From: Agrypnia vestita
Lineage: Eukaryota > Arthropoda > Insecta > Trichoptera > Phryganeidae
Length of the DNA stretch: 64,000 nt
Direction: 5' to 3'
Assembly (NCBI GenBank): GCA_016648135.1
Contig: JADDOH010010835.1
Location: 57,083-121,082 of the forward strand
Shown here piece after piece: positions 44,960-56,075 of the stretch. Made by a program: the position numbers and the translations under genes. The number at the start of each line of letters is the position of its first letter. Positions within the stretch are counted from its first letter, which is position 1. The notes beneath the pieces are model-generated. The model did not search any database and was not told the origin of the DNA. It saw only the letters and a list, made by a program, of their open reading frames with translations.

Positions 44960-46500
44960 TATGGCGGAATGAAGCGCTCTCAGTATCGCGCCCCTATACT
45001 GTGACAGGCCAGAACCAAACACGGTACTTTAAGCGCATTTATTTTGTATATAAATTATATGCAATAGAATTTTAATACCAATAGATAGGCTAAATAACGG
45101 TGAATTACTGTATGGGGTAGAAATGAATTGGGGAAACCTTTGTTCTTTGAATGTAAAGCTATTTGTATCAGAATCAAGAAATGCCTGACAGAAGGTTATG
45201 ACGTGCAAATTCACGTAAGAAAAGGGAAGAAAGAAGAAAAAAGAAAAAATCTATTACAAAAATTAAAGAATCTCTACGCAGACATGGCAATAAGTGCTGT
45301 GAATCTGAAGACAATATGTACATTGTGAAGGTTTGATTTCGTGTAAAAGAATATTTTGATGTTGGTAGTTTTGCATAAATCATATAATTTATGTTGTAAT
45401 TACTTCGTACTGTGTTATTTATTTATTATTTATACTATCCGCACGCCCATGGAAAATGACGATAATATGGTGGGCGACAATCACTATAATATGGTGCATG
45501 TTGCATGAGCCATTGCGTATCACACTCTAATTATAATTATCTAAAATTGTAATTCTAGCTTCATTCCAGCAAGTTACGGACGTTACGGGCTGGACAAATA
45601 AATTATTTAGAAAATTTCCTTTTAGATGTGTACCTACTAAGTAGGTTACATATTCTATTCCCTCCTTGTCAGAAATCTATATTTTTTTTTTTGTGATTAA
45701 GGGTACTTCGTAACGTATAGGTAAACAGTATTTACCGCGAGTAACGATGGAACCAGTAATGAGTTCGGGAAATTTTATTGGACGATGGTCTTTAAAAAAA
45801 CCACTTCAACATTAAAGTTTGCTCCTGTGTATGATTCGATGTGATTTGTTGGTTTTCAGGAAGGGAGAGTATACACTAATCTAATTCACTGCATCTCAGT
45901 GACGACATGGTGTGATGGTGCACGGTAGTTTGGAATAAGTCATTAACTAACGCGTTTTAAATAGGAGCCATTAGATTAGCTAACGACTAAAGACGTTGAT
46001 TTACATCCCTTTAAATGACCCAACAAAGTATTGTTGTTTTGTTTCCCAGTTAAGTTGCGGTCTGAAGTACCGACATCACATTTTACAGTGCAAACAAAAC
46101 ACAATCTTGAAAGCCATCTTTTATTCAAACTATAGGTACTAAGTTTTCACGAGACCGTTTCAAGCCGTATAATGATGCCTTTCAAATTTGAATAAAGCGA
46201 GTTTCCTGGTGAAGTGAAATATTTTATTAATATAATTATAAGCCGTTCGTGTATTCTGATTGTCGTTAGCAAAAAAATAGAGTATCGTTCTAAATAAAGT
46301 GCAGAAATTTAATGTAAATGTGTAGAGTTTTAAGTTTATCGCACTTATGTGACTCAGACTCAGTTTAAATGCGAAAGTTTTTACACTTTAAATAGTTTTA
46401 ACAGTTTGAACGTGTAATACGTGCTTGTCATAAATCGAACTAGCAATTAATTTTTTTTTTAATTAATTTTATAGTACACACAATATTAGTTATTTATTAC
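44960..46500. other. Unassigned stretch
   Basis: No transposon homology recognised. Block TCCGCACGCCCATGGAAAAT (45440) resembles ACCCGTACGCCCTTGAAAAT at 21188, followed in both by GGTGGGYGAC, so another old repeat pair is present (about 21120-21320 and 45425-45610). Confidence 0.35.
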
Positions 46501-46507
46501 TACTATA

Positions 46508-46539
46508 GTTTCGAGAGCAGCAGTCCCTCACATCATCAG
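46508..46539 (-). other. Hammerhead-like / Penelope terminal motif
   Basis: On the minus strand CTGATGATG, a partly paired middle (GAG...CTC) and GAAAC follow the same order as the motifs at 9709 and 38330. No endonuclease nearby. Confidence 0.3.
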
Positions 46540-47484
46540 TATATCTGATTAAATATGTAGGTATATATCTGATTTAAGTTAAGTAAAATATTTATTTTAA
46601 ATTAATATGTTGCACCACAAAGTAACCAACCAAAAAGTAATGCCAAATCAAATAATAATGCCACTCACTTTCATTGACCTTAGAACATACGCCTTTCGCA
46701 CATGTGCGGTGATTTTATACGTCGTATAACATGTTAATTTATAAAATAACGCTCATTTTTTTTTTTTAGAATTGCCTTTGTAACAACCATAAAATGTGTA
46801 TTCTCTACCATGTTATTCGTCTAATTGTCACAAAATGATTTTACATTGTACTTTAATGTCACACTATTATCTATCTATCTATCTTGATCATTAACGACAT
46901 GTTGAAAATTTATATAAAAAATAAAAAATATAATATTAAACGTTTTCCCACTAAAACAAAGCCAGCTTCGTGAAAATGACCAAATTGGCTTAACGATCTT
47001 GAAACTAACTATTTTACAAATAAATTTTATAATAAGTTAATGGTTATTTAACGACCTTTGAGATCTGCTGGCACAAGCCAGCGTGTGTCACGCTGGATAC
47101 AGCAGTGTAATATTTATCATTAATCTAAGTAGGGTGGCGAGATTTTTTTTTCCAAGAAAGTTTTCATGCGCACGTCGTATTGATGTAAACCAACATTGTG
47201 ATCTCGTTACAGAATCCTATAAAATTCCTTCAATATTTATGATTAATAATGTTGATAGTATGCAGGGTTCCTTAGAATTAAATTTTTAAGGCTGTCTGTG
47301 TATGCAAAAACCGTCACACTGCTACCGCGATCAACGCAATGGATGATCGCCTGTTCACACCTTTCAAATTCATCCTGATGGATCATGGAAATGAACGGAA
47401 AATCAAATTATGTTTTATCTGAATGGAAATATGGAATATGTCACACGATGCAAAGTATGAATTCGTTATACGTCACAGTGTATA

Positions 47485-47762
47485 AAATTGCACAGAGATG
47501 AACAAAACCCATTCTTTAGGCCAGGGGATCGGGTAACAGTGGAAGTATGTCCCCCCTTAACGTATAATTAAAGTATCTATTCTCGCATAATTAAATGCCC
47601 TAGTAAATAAAACGCAATTTTTACAATAGACGATTTTTTTTATCTTGTTCTATTAAAAAGCATTTTTGTAATAAAGCGCGACTTATTTACTAAGATTTAG
47701 TTTGGCATTTTCACAATTGTTTCAAAATTAACAAGCTCTTAATAATTTTTTATTAACCATGA
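47485..47762 (+). repeat. Dispersed repeat, family S copy 3
   Basis: GAAGTATGTCCCCCCTTAAC, CTCGCATAATTAAATGCCC, AAAGCGCGACTTATTTACTA and TTCACAATTGTTTCAAAATT in order, ending at a hairpin (47757-47807, GACTAGCAGCAGTTAA with TTAACTGCTGGTC). Confidence 0.6.
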
Positions 47763-48179
47763 CTAGCAGCAGTTAAGCAATCCATTGTTTAACTGCTGGT
47801 CATAGTTGATTGTCGTTATACTAGCGGATATTTGTTTATAAATCGGCCATAAATGAATAATACCTACGTCTTGTAGAAATGTCGTCGTAATCGTAGAATA
47901 ACGACGCATGTGATTTTTCTCAAGTTTGCAGGAGAGCGGTTTGAAGTTTTATTTACATAAATATGTCATAGCTCGATATCTATAAAAGATTTTCCTTTGA
48001 GACATGGCTTAGTTATTTAAAGTTGATACCTTTCAAACCTCAAATATAGTCAGCTCAGTACAACGACGTTTTTACACATGCTGCATTGTTTTACGATCGC
48101 AAATCAGAACCGTCCTTTTACCGGCTTCTTTTTTTCACATTTTAACGATCCAGAAAAGTCAATATGGAATTTTTAGCAC

Positions 48180-48440
48180 ATCCGTCATTGTTCTACGATC
48201 ATGACGATGTGACGGTCAGTGTTCGCCCTGGTCAACTTCAACAAAATTCACTCGCTATTGAATCTGTGAAATTGAACATGGCGTGTGAACGCAGCGCTGG
48301 CGCCCAAGTCGTTATTTGATGAGGAGGGCGTGATCAAATAATGGTCTGCCTTATTCGGAATACCAAGCGGTGAATGTCAAATCGCGACGAAACATGACCC
48401 GCGATATTTGATCGCGCGGCCTCAGTCAACCCTGGCAACT
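48180..48440. other. GC-balanced island
   Basis: CpG-containing unique-looking DNA (GCAGCGCTGGCGCC, GCGATATTTGATCGCGCGGC) with no open frame or repeat match. Confidence 0.3.
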
Positions 48441-48474
48441 AGCGAAGGGAAAAACTTCATTTCAAAATGAAGAC

Positions 48475-48680
48475 TACAACACACACACGTTCACCAGTTT
48501 GAAGACTACAAAGTGTACACTACAATTGTAGTACTACGAAATGAAGTGAAGTAAATGAAGTGAAGTAATGAAGTAATTGTAGTATTAATGAAGTGAAGTA
48601 ATGAAATGAAGTAATTGTAATAATAATGAAGTGAAGTAATGAAATGAAGTAAATTAATTTTTAAATGAAATGAAGTATTT
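48475..48680 (+). repeat. AATGAAGTGAAGT cryptic tandem array
   Basis: Irregular repeats of GAAGT and AATGAAGT units with interspersed GTAGTA tracts, strongly purine-rich on the plus strand. The same motifs return at 49080-49230. Confidence 0.75.
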
Positions 48681-48693
48681 TTTTCCCAAATAA

Positions 48694-49025
48694 AAATTTA
48701 GCGAGCTAAAAAAAAAAAAAAAAAGGTCAACGACAAAAATATTTAAATAAATGACGATATTTTCTCCAAAGTAACATTTGGCGACCTAAAAAAAAAAAAA
48801 AAAAGGTCGCCAGACAGATTTCTTCGTTCGATTCCAAAAAATTTTCAAACCATGGGGGGGGGGGGTTGTTACAGTTTCCAGAGATTTCTCCGTTTAGCTA
48901 CATCAACTTCCCAAAAATTTCTTCATAGCTCCCAAAATTTTTCAAACCATGGGGGGAGGGGTTGTTACAGATTCCAGAAAATTCTTCATATATCTACATC
49001 AACTTTCCAAAAATTTCACGTAAAA
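48694..49025 (+). repeat. Two nested tandem duplications
   Basis: First, two units each with GCGA(G/C)CTAAAAAAAA... and AGGTC (about 48700 and 48783). Second, two ~105-bp units starting TTTTCAAACCATGGGG and containing GTTACAG(A/T)TTCCAGA and ACATCAACTT (48842 and 48943). The first G run is 12 long. Confidence 0.7.
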
Positions 49026-49079
49026 AATACACTATTTAAAATGTGTTTCTCATACTTTCGATAACTTTGAAGTATATGT

Positions 49080-49235
49080 ACTTTGTAGTGTTCGCTTTGA
49101 AATGAAGTGTACTATTTGAAGTTTATACTTTCAATAACTTTGGTGTTTGTAGTTTGTAGTGTGCACTACACATCAAAATGTGCGAAGTGTGCACTTCAAT
49201 GTAGTGTAGTACTACATTGTAGTAGTGAGTACAGA
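49080..49235. repeat. GTAGT/ACTAC self-complementary tract
   Basis: Dense GTAGTG, GTGCACTAC and GTAGTACTAC blocks make overlapping small palindromes. It continues the simple-sequence region that begins at 48475. Confidence 0.6.
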
Positions 49236-49384
49236 GCGGACCCATCACTACTGGCAACGGAATTCTCCGGCTTGATTGAGCCTGCTAATATCCCTCTACT
49301 GTGTGTCGTGGCAAGTTCAGTAAGTGAGTGAAGTAAGCTATTTTCAATATTGTCGCAGATAAATTGAAACACAGTTCAAGTTTT

Positions 49385-50150
49385 ACATAATTATTAATTT
49401 TATTTTATTTATTTTATTTTTTTATTTTATTAATTACACGGCTTAATAGCCTTTTACAACAGGTTTATACATAATTAAAATACAACAAACGATTAAATGT
49501 AAAATAAAAATAAAGGGTATAAATGTAAAAGAGTATATATACATAGTTTAAACATAATGAGGTTAGACATATATGTAAAAAAAGTATATATGCAAAAAAG
49601 TGTAAAGTAGTGATCTCAGAAATTTTTACTCACCGATAATATAGCAATATTAAATTTGAATAGCCAGGTATATATAAAAAATTTAAGACATTATATAAAA
49701 ATTTAATATTTTGAAAAGAAATGATCATATAATGATTTTTTAAATTTTGAGAGAGACAGATTTAAAATGTCGATATACGTAGGTTGTTCATTGCCCAGTT
49801 TGTGCATCCGAGGTATGCTAGAATTTGAACGATAGTTTGTGTCCGAATTGTCACAATAAAACAGCATGTTTTGGCGGGTTGTACCCTTTCTATATTTTTT
49901 ATATGAACCCTGTAAAAAGGAGACCAAATGATGGAATTGTATTCCAACTGACTACGGACCAAGGATACATATAAGAGATTTATTACATTAATTGATTCAA
50001 AGTCCTGTATTGATCTAAGTATGAAACCTAAGGTTTTCATACTTTTATTCGTAATAATGTTGATGTGACTTTTGAATTCTAGTTTATGATCAAAAATGAC
50101 ACCAAGATCACGGATTTCTGTTATTTTTTCTAGGTTCGTATTATTTAATT
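49385..50150 (-). pseudogene. Jockey/CR1-like LINE, 3' end relic
   Basis: On the minus strand from about 50147 the frame reads LEKITEIRDLGVIFDHKLEF then KSHINIITNKSMKTLGFILR, SLVRSQLEYNSIIWSP and IERVQ. These are the D-LGV-D, KxLGFI and LEYxSxIW motifs of the reverse transcriptase thumb in Jockey/CR1-like LINEs. After IERVQ the frame is broken by a deletion, and another frame (49703-49927) supplies the C-terminus, NLSLSKFKKSLYDHFFSKY. A 3' UTR with a hairpin and TAAAA-type tail runs to about 49385. The 5' end is truncated. Confidence 0.75.
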
Positions 50151-50185
50151 AAACTTAAACTTTGTATTAACTTTATGTCTACCTG

Positions 50186-50294
50186 TTTCGATACCACTGT
50201 ATCTTCCACGCCTTCATTAAAAAATTAACCAGTTTACCAAAATAAAGGATAATTAGTCTGCGTCCGTCCCGACGAAGATACAGTGGTATCGAAA
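50186..50294 (+). other. Hairpin with hammerhead-like arm
   Basis: TTTCGATACCACTGTATCTT (50186-50205) and its exact inverse (50275-50294) flank 69 bp. The right arm, GACGAAGATACAG...TATCGAAAC, has the CTGATGA-stem-GAAAC layout of the Penelope terminal motif in degraded form. Confidence 0.45.
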
Positions 50295-50344
50295 CCGGAA
50301 ACGAAGTTACACCGTAATTTATACAAGAAAAAATTAATCAAAAA

Positions 50345-50690
50345 AAATAAAATAGTTAAAGTTTTATTAATTGAAAAGTCACTGAACACAAACTTAACTA
50401 TACTACTATTAAAAATATTTTTATATGTGTGTTAATACAAGTACTTTACAATCACATTACTAATTGATTAGGATTTTGTCCACATGGGGATAATTATTAA
50501 TTAAGATAAGTTATTGAAGTCTCACAAAGACGAAGCTATTTATATGACAAACATATATGGAAGTCTAAATCGTGGTTAATAATATCATTATGTAATTGTC
50601 ACTAATCGTGAAACACTTGTTTTCACCCCGTTTCTATTGCATTGATCACTATCGAGAATATTCCGCACGCAAATATGTATTATTGATGGA
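50345..50690 (-). mobile_element. LTR-like sequence, family L copy 4, interrupted
   Basis: 50345-50410 and 50570-50690 match consecutive parts of copy 1 (the GTCACTGAACAC block and the TTGATCACTATCGAGAATAT block). Family G DNA lies between them, so a family G element jumped into the LTR-like sequence. Confidence 0.4.
50465..50580 (+). repeat. Dispersed repeat, family G copy
   Basis: Outer part: GGATTTTGTCCACATGGGGA, TTAATTAAGATAAGTTATTG, AAGTCTCACAAAGACGAAGC, TATTTATATGACAAACAT. Confidence 0.6.
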
Positions 50691-50699
50691 TTCTGCGTT

Positions 50700-53050
50700 T
50701 ACATTGTAAATAATCATAATGATAGATTATTAAAAATATTTAATTATATTTACTATGTTGTATGACGGGTAAAGTATCGATGAGAAATTTTGATTTTCTT
50801 GAAAGTAGTAGGGAAAAAATAAAATAATTTTTAAAAACTCAAGTAGAGAAAACATAATAAATATAATTTAATATTTTAATAATCTATGTATATATTCAAG
50901 TACTTTATCAGTTCTGGTCGCCTGTTCGTTGTTTCACTTTAAATGTGGCGCTCGCTGGCTGTCATAACAAACTAAACTGCGCAGCGATGGCTCGATACTA
51001 TACCAGATACAGTCCTTTTCAATTCATTCCAAACATTCAGTGTTGGGAAATCTTCGACTATATTTAATTTTTTTTTTCTATATTATGTTTTTCTTACGCT
51101 TCTGCTTTTTATATACTTGCTTTTTAGTTTATATTACATTTATCTTTATATATTTTTGTCAGTATTTTAAATATTTTCTTTTCACTTTATATCATTATTA
51201 CGTTTACATGTTATTATTCTTGCACCACGAAATAACTGCCAAATCATTAAATGATATTATTCAGAAGAGAAAATTCTAATTTATATTAATCATTGTAATT
51301 GATTAAGACCGTTTTCTCCCCTACATTTCTTTTTCTTATTACATATTTAATTATATGCTACATACGTTTCTATTATAAGTAGATATTTTTAGATAGCACT
51401 ATTTTTTATGTATTATATTTCTGAAAATAATATTTTCAGTCTTAATAACCAAATTTTTGTATGCTTTGGAAGATATGCGGCGTAAGAAAATAATGACACT
51501 GTAAAAATCGTGCCTTTGCCAAGGTAAAATATTTACGACGGTATTTTTATTATTATGCGTAACGCGGAAAATTATTATGTATGACACACATATATATTAT
51601 TCATATTGGTCGTGATTCTTGGGGAGGAATTTCGTATTATTTCCAGATATATTCATCTTAACGTTATTATAACCGTCAGTAATATTTAACATGGGGGAAA
51701 TCTGAAGTAGGCCATTTGTTTTTATCACGTATGTGCAAGATCGAAAAATAATATTATGAATTATTTCTCTCACGGCTTAGCGCAATATATACAGTTTGGC
51801 AATTTAAATCGCTAATGGTATTAAAAGGCGAAACTTAAGGATTCTGAACATCTCGGTAAAAAAAAATAAACTAACTTTTTGGTTTACACGTTTTATTGTA
51901 AAAGCACTTGGTTTGTAAACGTTAATTAATAATACGTATATTAATACCTACATTAAAATTAAAATGTATTTACTGTGCAGTAGATATAAATTTTAATCTA
52001 ATATAATTTATAAGGAACTATGGTGTTACTTAAAAAACCGGTTCCGGATACAAATATTTCCTTAACATACATAGTGCGATTTAATTATAAGTGGATTTGT
52101 TATACATCTTTATTTATAACTGCTTCTTTTTATTAAAGTGGCTGCTGCAGTTATTTGTTATTTGGAGTTTTTATTTTATTTATTTGGTTATTTTGTTTTT
52201 TTGTTATTTGAAATTATTTGGAGACTCTACATAACCATTCACTTTACAACAAATATTTATTATTATTTATACATAAAATTTAATGTGTGTTCTATCAATG
52301 TCTCTTTATGTGTCTTTGAATTAAATAAAAATAAATATCATTGTAATAAATAAAAATCCTAAACATAAAATTATACATCTTTTATTAATAAACTTCAAAT
52401 TTAAAAAACTAATTCTAGTACTTGACTATATAAATATGAGAACACAATACATGATGAAAAGATGTGGAACTGACAATTATTTTGCGTCTAACTTTTAATG
52501 ATGTAAAACCTAATTTGGCCGAGAAGGTAGGTACCTCCAGTGACGTAAATCTCAACTGACAAACTACGGCCGTAAAAAGTACATTTATTCACCTGCGGAA
52601 GACACTTTTCTCTCGAGCAGAAACACCAACCCCAACGGTATTACTTGCGTTGACAGGATACGTCACAACTTTATTTTTTCTTGCAAAATATGAAAGGCGC
52701 CCAAACCTTTCCCGCTAGAATCTGTTTACTCTTGCCCGGAAATTTACAGCTGTGCCCCCCCCCCTCCTACACACATACAATTAAATGTCTGTAAAAATGT
52801 TAAATAACTTTCGTGGTAGCAATTGGTTCGCAAATATTATATTAATCAATTAAATAAAAGGATTTTCTTCAGTTCTTTAGAAAAATAATAATTAACGCAC
52901 GCATTAAAATTTTGCGTCTACCGGTTAAGTTGATCAAACTTTTAACTGTGAAGAATTCTATGTATAATTGAGATTTTGTAAATAGTAATTGTTATTTATT
53001 CGTTGAGTTCTTTTGTATGACTTTTTTGTACGTTTTATTACCGTGTATTT
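50700..53050. other. AT-rich stretch, little recognised
   Basis: No element named. The open frame at 51040-51279 is phenylalanine- and tyrosine-rich low-complexity translation of T-rich DNA. A less AT-rich piece at 52500-52770 has no repeat match. Confidence 0.3.
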
Positions 53051-53056
53051 ATAATA

Positions 53057-53460
53057 AACTAGCTGTGCCCGCGCGGCTTCGCACGCGTATATTTTTAGTA
53101 GGTACACTGATTGGATCGTCATAGAACTTTCGCGAACCTTTTAGAACATTTTCCTTCCAGAACTTTCAAGAAATTTATCGAATGTACAGGAACCTTCTAG
53201 ACACCGACACATTCCGCCACTCAGTTTAGAACCTTATAGAACTTTCGGAAATTTTCTAGAACCTTCTCCTTCCAGAACTTTCTAGAGCAGGTTTTTCCGG
53301 AACCTTCTAAACTCACCGACACAGTCGGGGCGCCTATTTTGAAACAATCTGAAGCATTTGCGGCCTTCCCATAAAAAAACAATATGCTAGAAAGCATATT
53401 TTCGGCATCCACTCCCACCAAACTCGCATATTTTCGATGTGACACCAAGGGCTATCCACC
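53057..53460 (+). repeat. Repeat with GAAnnTTC-rich body
   Basis: Begins AACTAGCTGTGCCCGCGCGG then CTTCGCACGCG, a phrase I recognise as widespread in insect interspersed repeats. It continues with a dense run of AGAACTTTC, CTTCTAGA and GAACCTTCT motifs (53110-53330). These resemble alternating GAA/TTC heat-shock-factor half-sites. Family not identified. Confidence 0.4.
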
Positions 53461-53764
53461 ACCATAACCACCGGAGAGTGGTTGTGGCTGGTTATGGAGA
53501 AAACTTGGCGGATAGGGAAACACGGGTTTCTTTTTATATATATATATATTGATTAGCAATTTCTTCCTATTTATTTAACCTACGACGATCCTCCTTTTCC
53601 GAGCTCGAGATTGCTGGACCGAAAACAAAGCAATATCTTTTCTTTACGAGGAAATTATAAATAAGTATATCACAAAATATGTTTTTTTAACAGATTACAC
53701 TGGTCAACACTAAATATTACCATAGCCCTTTAAACACTTAAATATCAATATTTTATATAAAAGT

Positions 53765-53830
53765 ATGTTCTAAGAACACAGTTACTGGATTTTGTTCCCA
53801 GGGGGATGATGAATTAATTGGAAAAATCCA
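53765..53830 (+). repeat. Family G fragment
   Basis: TGTTCTAAGAACACAGTTAC, TGGATTTTGTTCCCAGGGGG and ATGAATTAATTG match the outer end of family G seen at 15390-15440 (reversed) and 50465. Confidence 0.5.
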
Positions 53831-53984
53831 ATTTTCCCATGTTCTTAGAAACTATGTCCTTAGAACATACATAAAATTGTTAAGCATATAGAGGCACAGA
53901 TGTGTCAAGCATAGACGCGTAGACGCATAGACATCAATTTACGAAAGATTCCTTGATTTCGAACATTCAAAAATGTTCATAATG

Positions 53985-54145
53985 TGTGGATATTATTACG
54001 ATGGAATTGGTGAACGTTACGTTGTATAGAGTGATTACTCAAGCCAGCTCATACATGTTGTAAGATCTGGGCCATCGTATAAAATACATTTCTCATATAT
54101 AAATAGCCTCGTCTCTGTGAGACTTCTATAATCATTCCCAATTAA
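53985..54145 (-). repeat. Dispersed repeat, family G copy
   Basis: Reverse-oriented: GGTGAACGTTACGTTGTATA, ACTCAAGCCAGCTCATACAT, TATATAAATAGCCTCGTCTC, TGTGAGACTTCTATAATC. Confidence 0.65.
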
Positions 54146-54274
54146 TTTACGTAAATATCAGACTACATTAAATTAAAAAATTATAAAGAGCAACTTAACA
54201 TAAATAGTCGAGCTGTTAAGATAGCTATGCGGAGTTGGAGCAGGTTATTAAAATAATAATGATGAAGAGTTTAT

Positions 54275-54420
54275 TACTTACTTACTAATTTAACATCAAG
54301 CCGTTTCCCCGTGGGGATAGGCAGAGAGGATAGAGCGCCATACTCTTCTGTCCTGACATACAACTCTCTCCTCATCCACATTCATACGTCTTCGCACGCA
54401 AGCTCGACGGTTGTTGATGC
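54275..54420 (-). repeat. Interspersed repeat, LINE-tail-like
   Basis: CAAGCCGTTTCCCCGTGGGG and ATAGGCAGAGA are phrases common in moth and butterfly interspersed repeats. The TTACTTACTTAC tract at the left edge looks like a 3' tail on the minus strand. A diverged relative is at 20785-21050. Confidence 0.4.
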
Positions 54421-55379
54421 ACATAGTTTCTAACAATTTGTTATGCGTATATGACCACATACAAAGATTTTTAGCCTGCTGGTTTCAAGATGTACCCGTC
54501 TTTTCGCTACAATATAGCATGTAAATACCATTTCACATTTACTTGCTAGTGTAGTAGTTATACTGACATTTTGTTAAAATGCCTGACCATAAATTTAATG
54601 CTTTAGGTATTGAAAATATTAATAACGCATAGTTTCTGGCCAGCGCCAGCTGATATGATACAAGTAAGTACACGCCAATGTTCAGTTTAAAATTATAATA
54701 GTATATTGCTTTAATTAAGTACATTACAAGTTGATGCGTGGTACTTTTGAAACTAATCAAATTTATTTTGCGACCATTCACTCCTTTCCGGATAGTCCCT
54801 CGGGTAACATTTTGTTCCATTAAATAAGGCTCAAAAGTTCCTCCAATTGATAACCTTTTCGATAAAGTTTTCCTCTTGGCCATAAGTTAGTAGTTAGAAA
54901 TTCATCATAGATGTTGTGAGGCAAGTTGATATATTTATTTTTTCGTCCATGGAAAAGTAATTGGTTTCTAATAGATAGCATGATTGTGTGCTGTGGCAAT
55001 TTCTGTGGGCGTGCGATCGGTTGTTTGTACGGTAACGTAAAGCCGATGGCTGCAAATCGTGCATTACAGACGCCGACGTCATTACGAAGACCACCCGAGA
55101 AAGCCTATGGTTCGTTCGGTTTACCTAACTCGTTAAAAAATAAAGATTTTGGGAATTAGAACTCGAGTTAGTCGAAAAATGTTATAAAACCACTATGAAA
55201 CCCGATTTCGCCCAAATGTAAACAAACCATTTTTATTGACATTGTGAGTTTTCGATTGCTCTGCTGCTGGCCCTTTTCTAACTATTTAAACCTTTAAGTC
55301 CCTCGTATCTTTTTAGTATACATTTTGTAGTTTTGCACATAGTGCCGCATGCACGACTTCTTTCAGACTCGCGTAAAAT

Positions 55380-55592
55380 AGAATATTTTGAGTTTGTTCA
55401 AATCTTTCAGAACAGTGCTGGATTTATGTCACAGAGACATTATTAATCAATTAGTGTATATTATAGATAATATACACTAATTGATTAATAATGTCTCTAT
55501 AATATCTATAATATACACTAATTGATTAATAATGTCTCTGTGACATAAATCCAGCACTGTTCTGAAAGATTTGAACAAACTCAAAATATTCT
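55380..55592. repeat. Near-perfect 213-bp palindrome
   Basis: The outer ~88 bp on each side are exact inverses by eye (AGAATATTTTGAGTTTGTTC and its complement at the far end). Between them AATATACACTAATTGATTAA and the following ATGTCTCT are repeated in tandem, so one arm gained an extra unit. GTCACAGAGACATT in the arms resembles the family G end. Confidence 0.85.
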
Positions 55593-55849
55593 GAATTGTA
55601 AATACTGGTAAAAAAGGAATTTAACAAAAATTGGAAATAATATTTCCTGGCGTATTCTAATGTAATGCAAGTATTCGGATGAATTTCATTACACACAATA
55701 AAGTATATTGCTCTCAAAATTCCGTAAAATCAACTGTAGATTTTCTCATTAGCGACATCTGTGGGGATTTAGGGGAATGAAAATGGCTTTGTACAGGCCG
55801 CATGGAAAAAGGCGCTTACAACTCACATATGAAAGCTTCACGCAATTTT

Positions 55850-56075
55850 GAACATATATACAACTTCCAAAAAAAAAAAAAAATGAATAAGCATGGTATA
55901 TTCTATCATGGGTGGAAATGGCGAATGTTACAATTGTGTAAAGTGATCACTTAAGCCAACCATAAAAAGACAGGTCATAAGTCCTGTTACACCCAAATGA
56001 CTTCTATACCTATTTTCCCATAATTAATACAGTTTCGTCTCTGTGAGATATCTATAATATACACTAATCGCGTAA
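55850..56075 (-). repeat. Dispersed repeat, family G copy
   Basis: Reverse-oriented and long: TTCTATCATGGGTGGAAATG, GCGAATGTTAC, AAAGTGATCACTTAAGCC, TACAGTTTCGTCTCTGTGAG, ATATCTATAATATACACTAA. The last block also occurs inside the palindrome 250 bp to the left. Confidence 0.65.

Noticed and set aside
51040..51279. Phe- and Tyr-rich open frame that could pass for a membrane protein
   Set aside because: Typical of T-rich DNA; no start context, no homologue recognised and no second exon.
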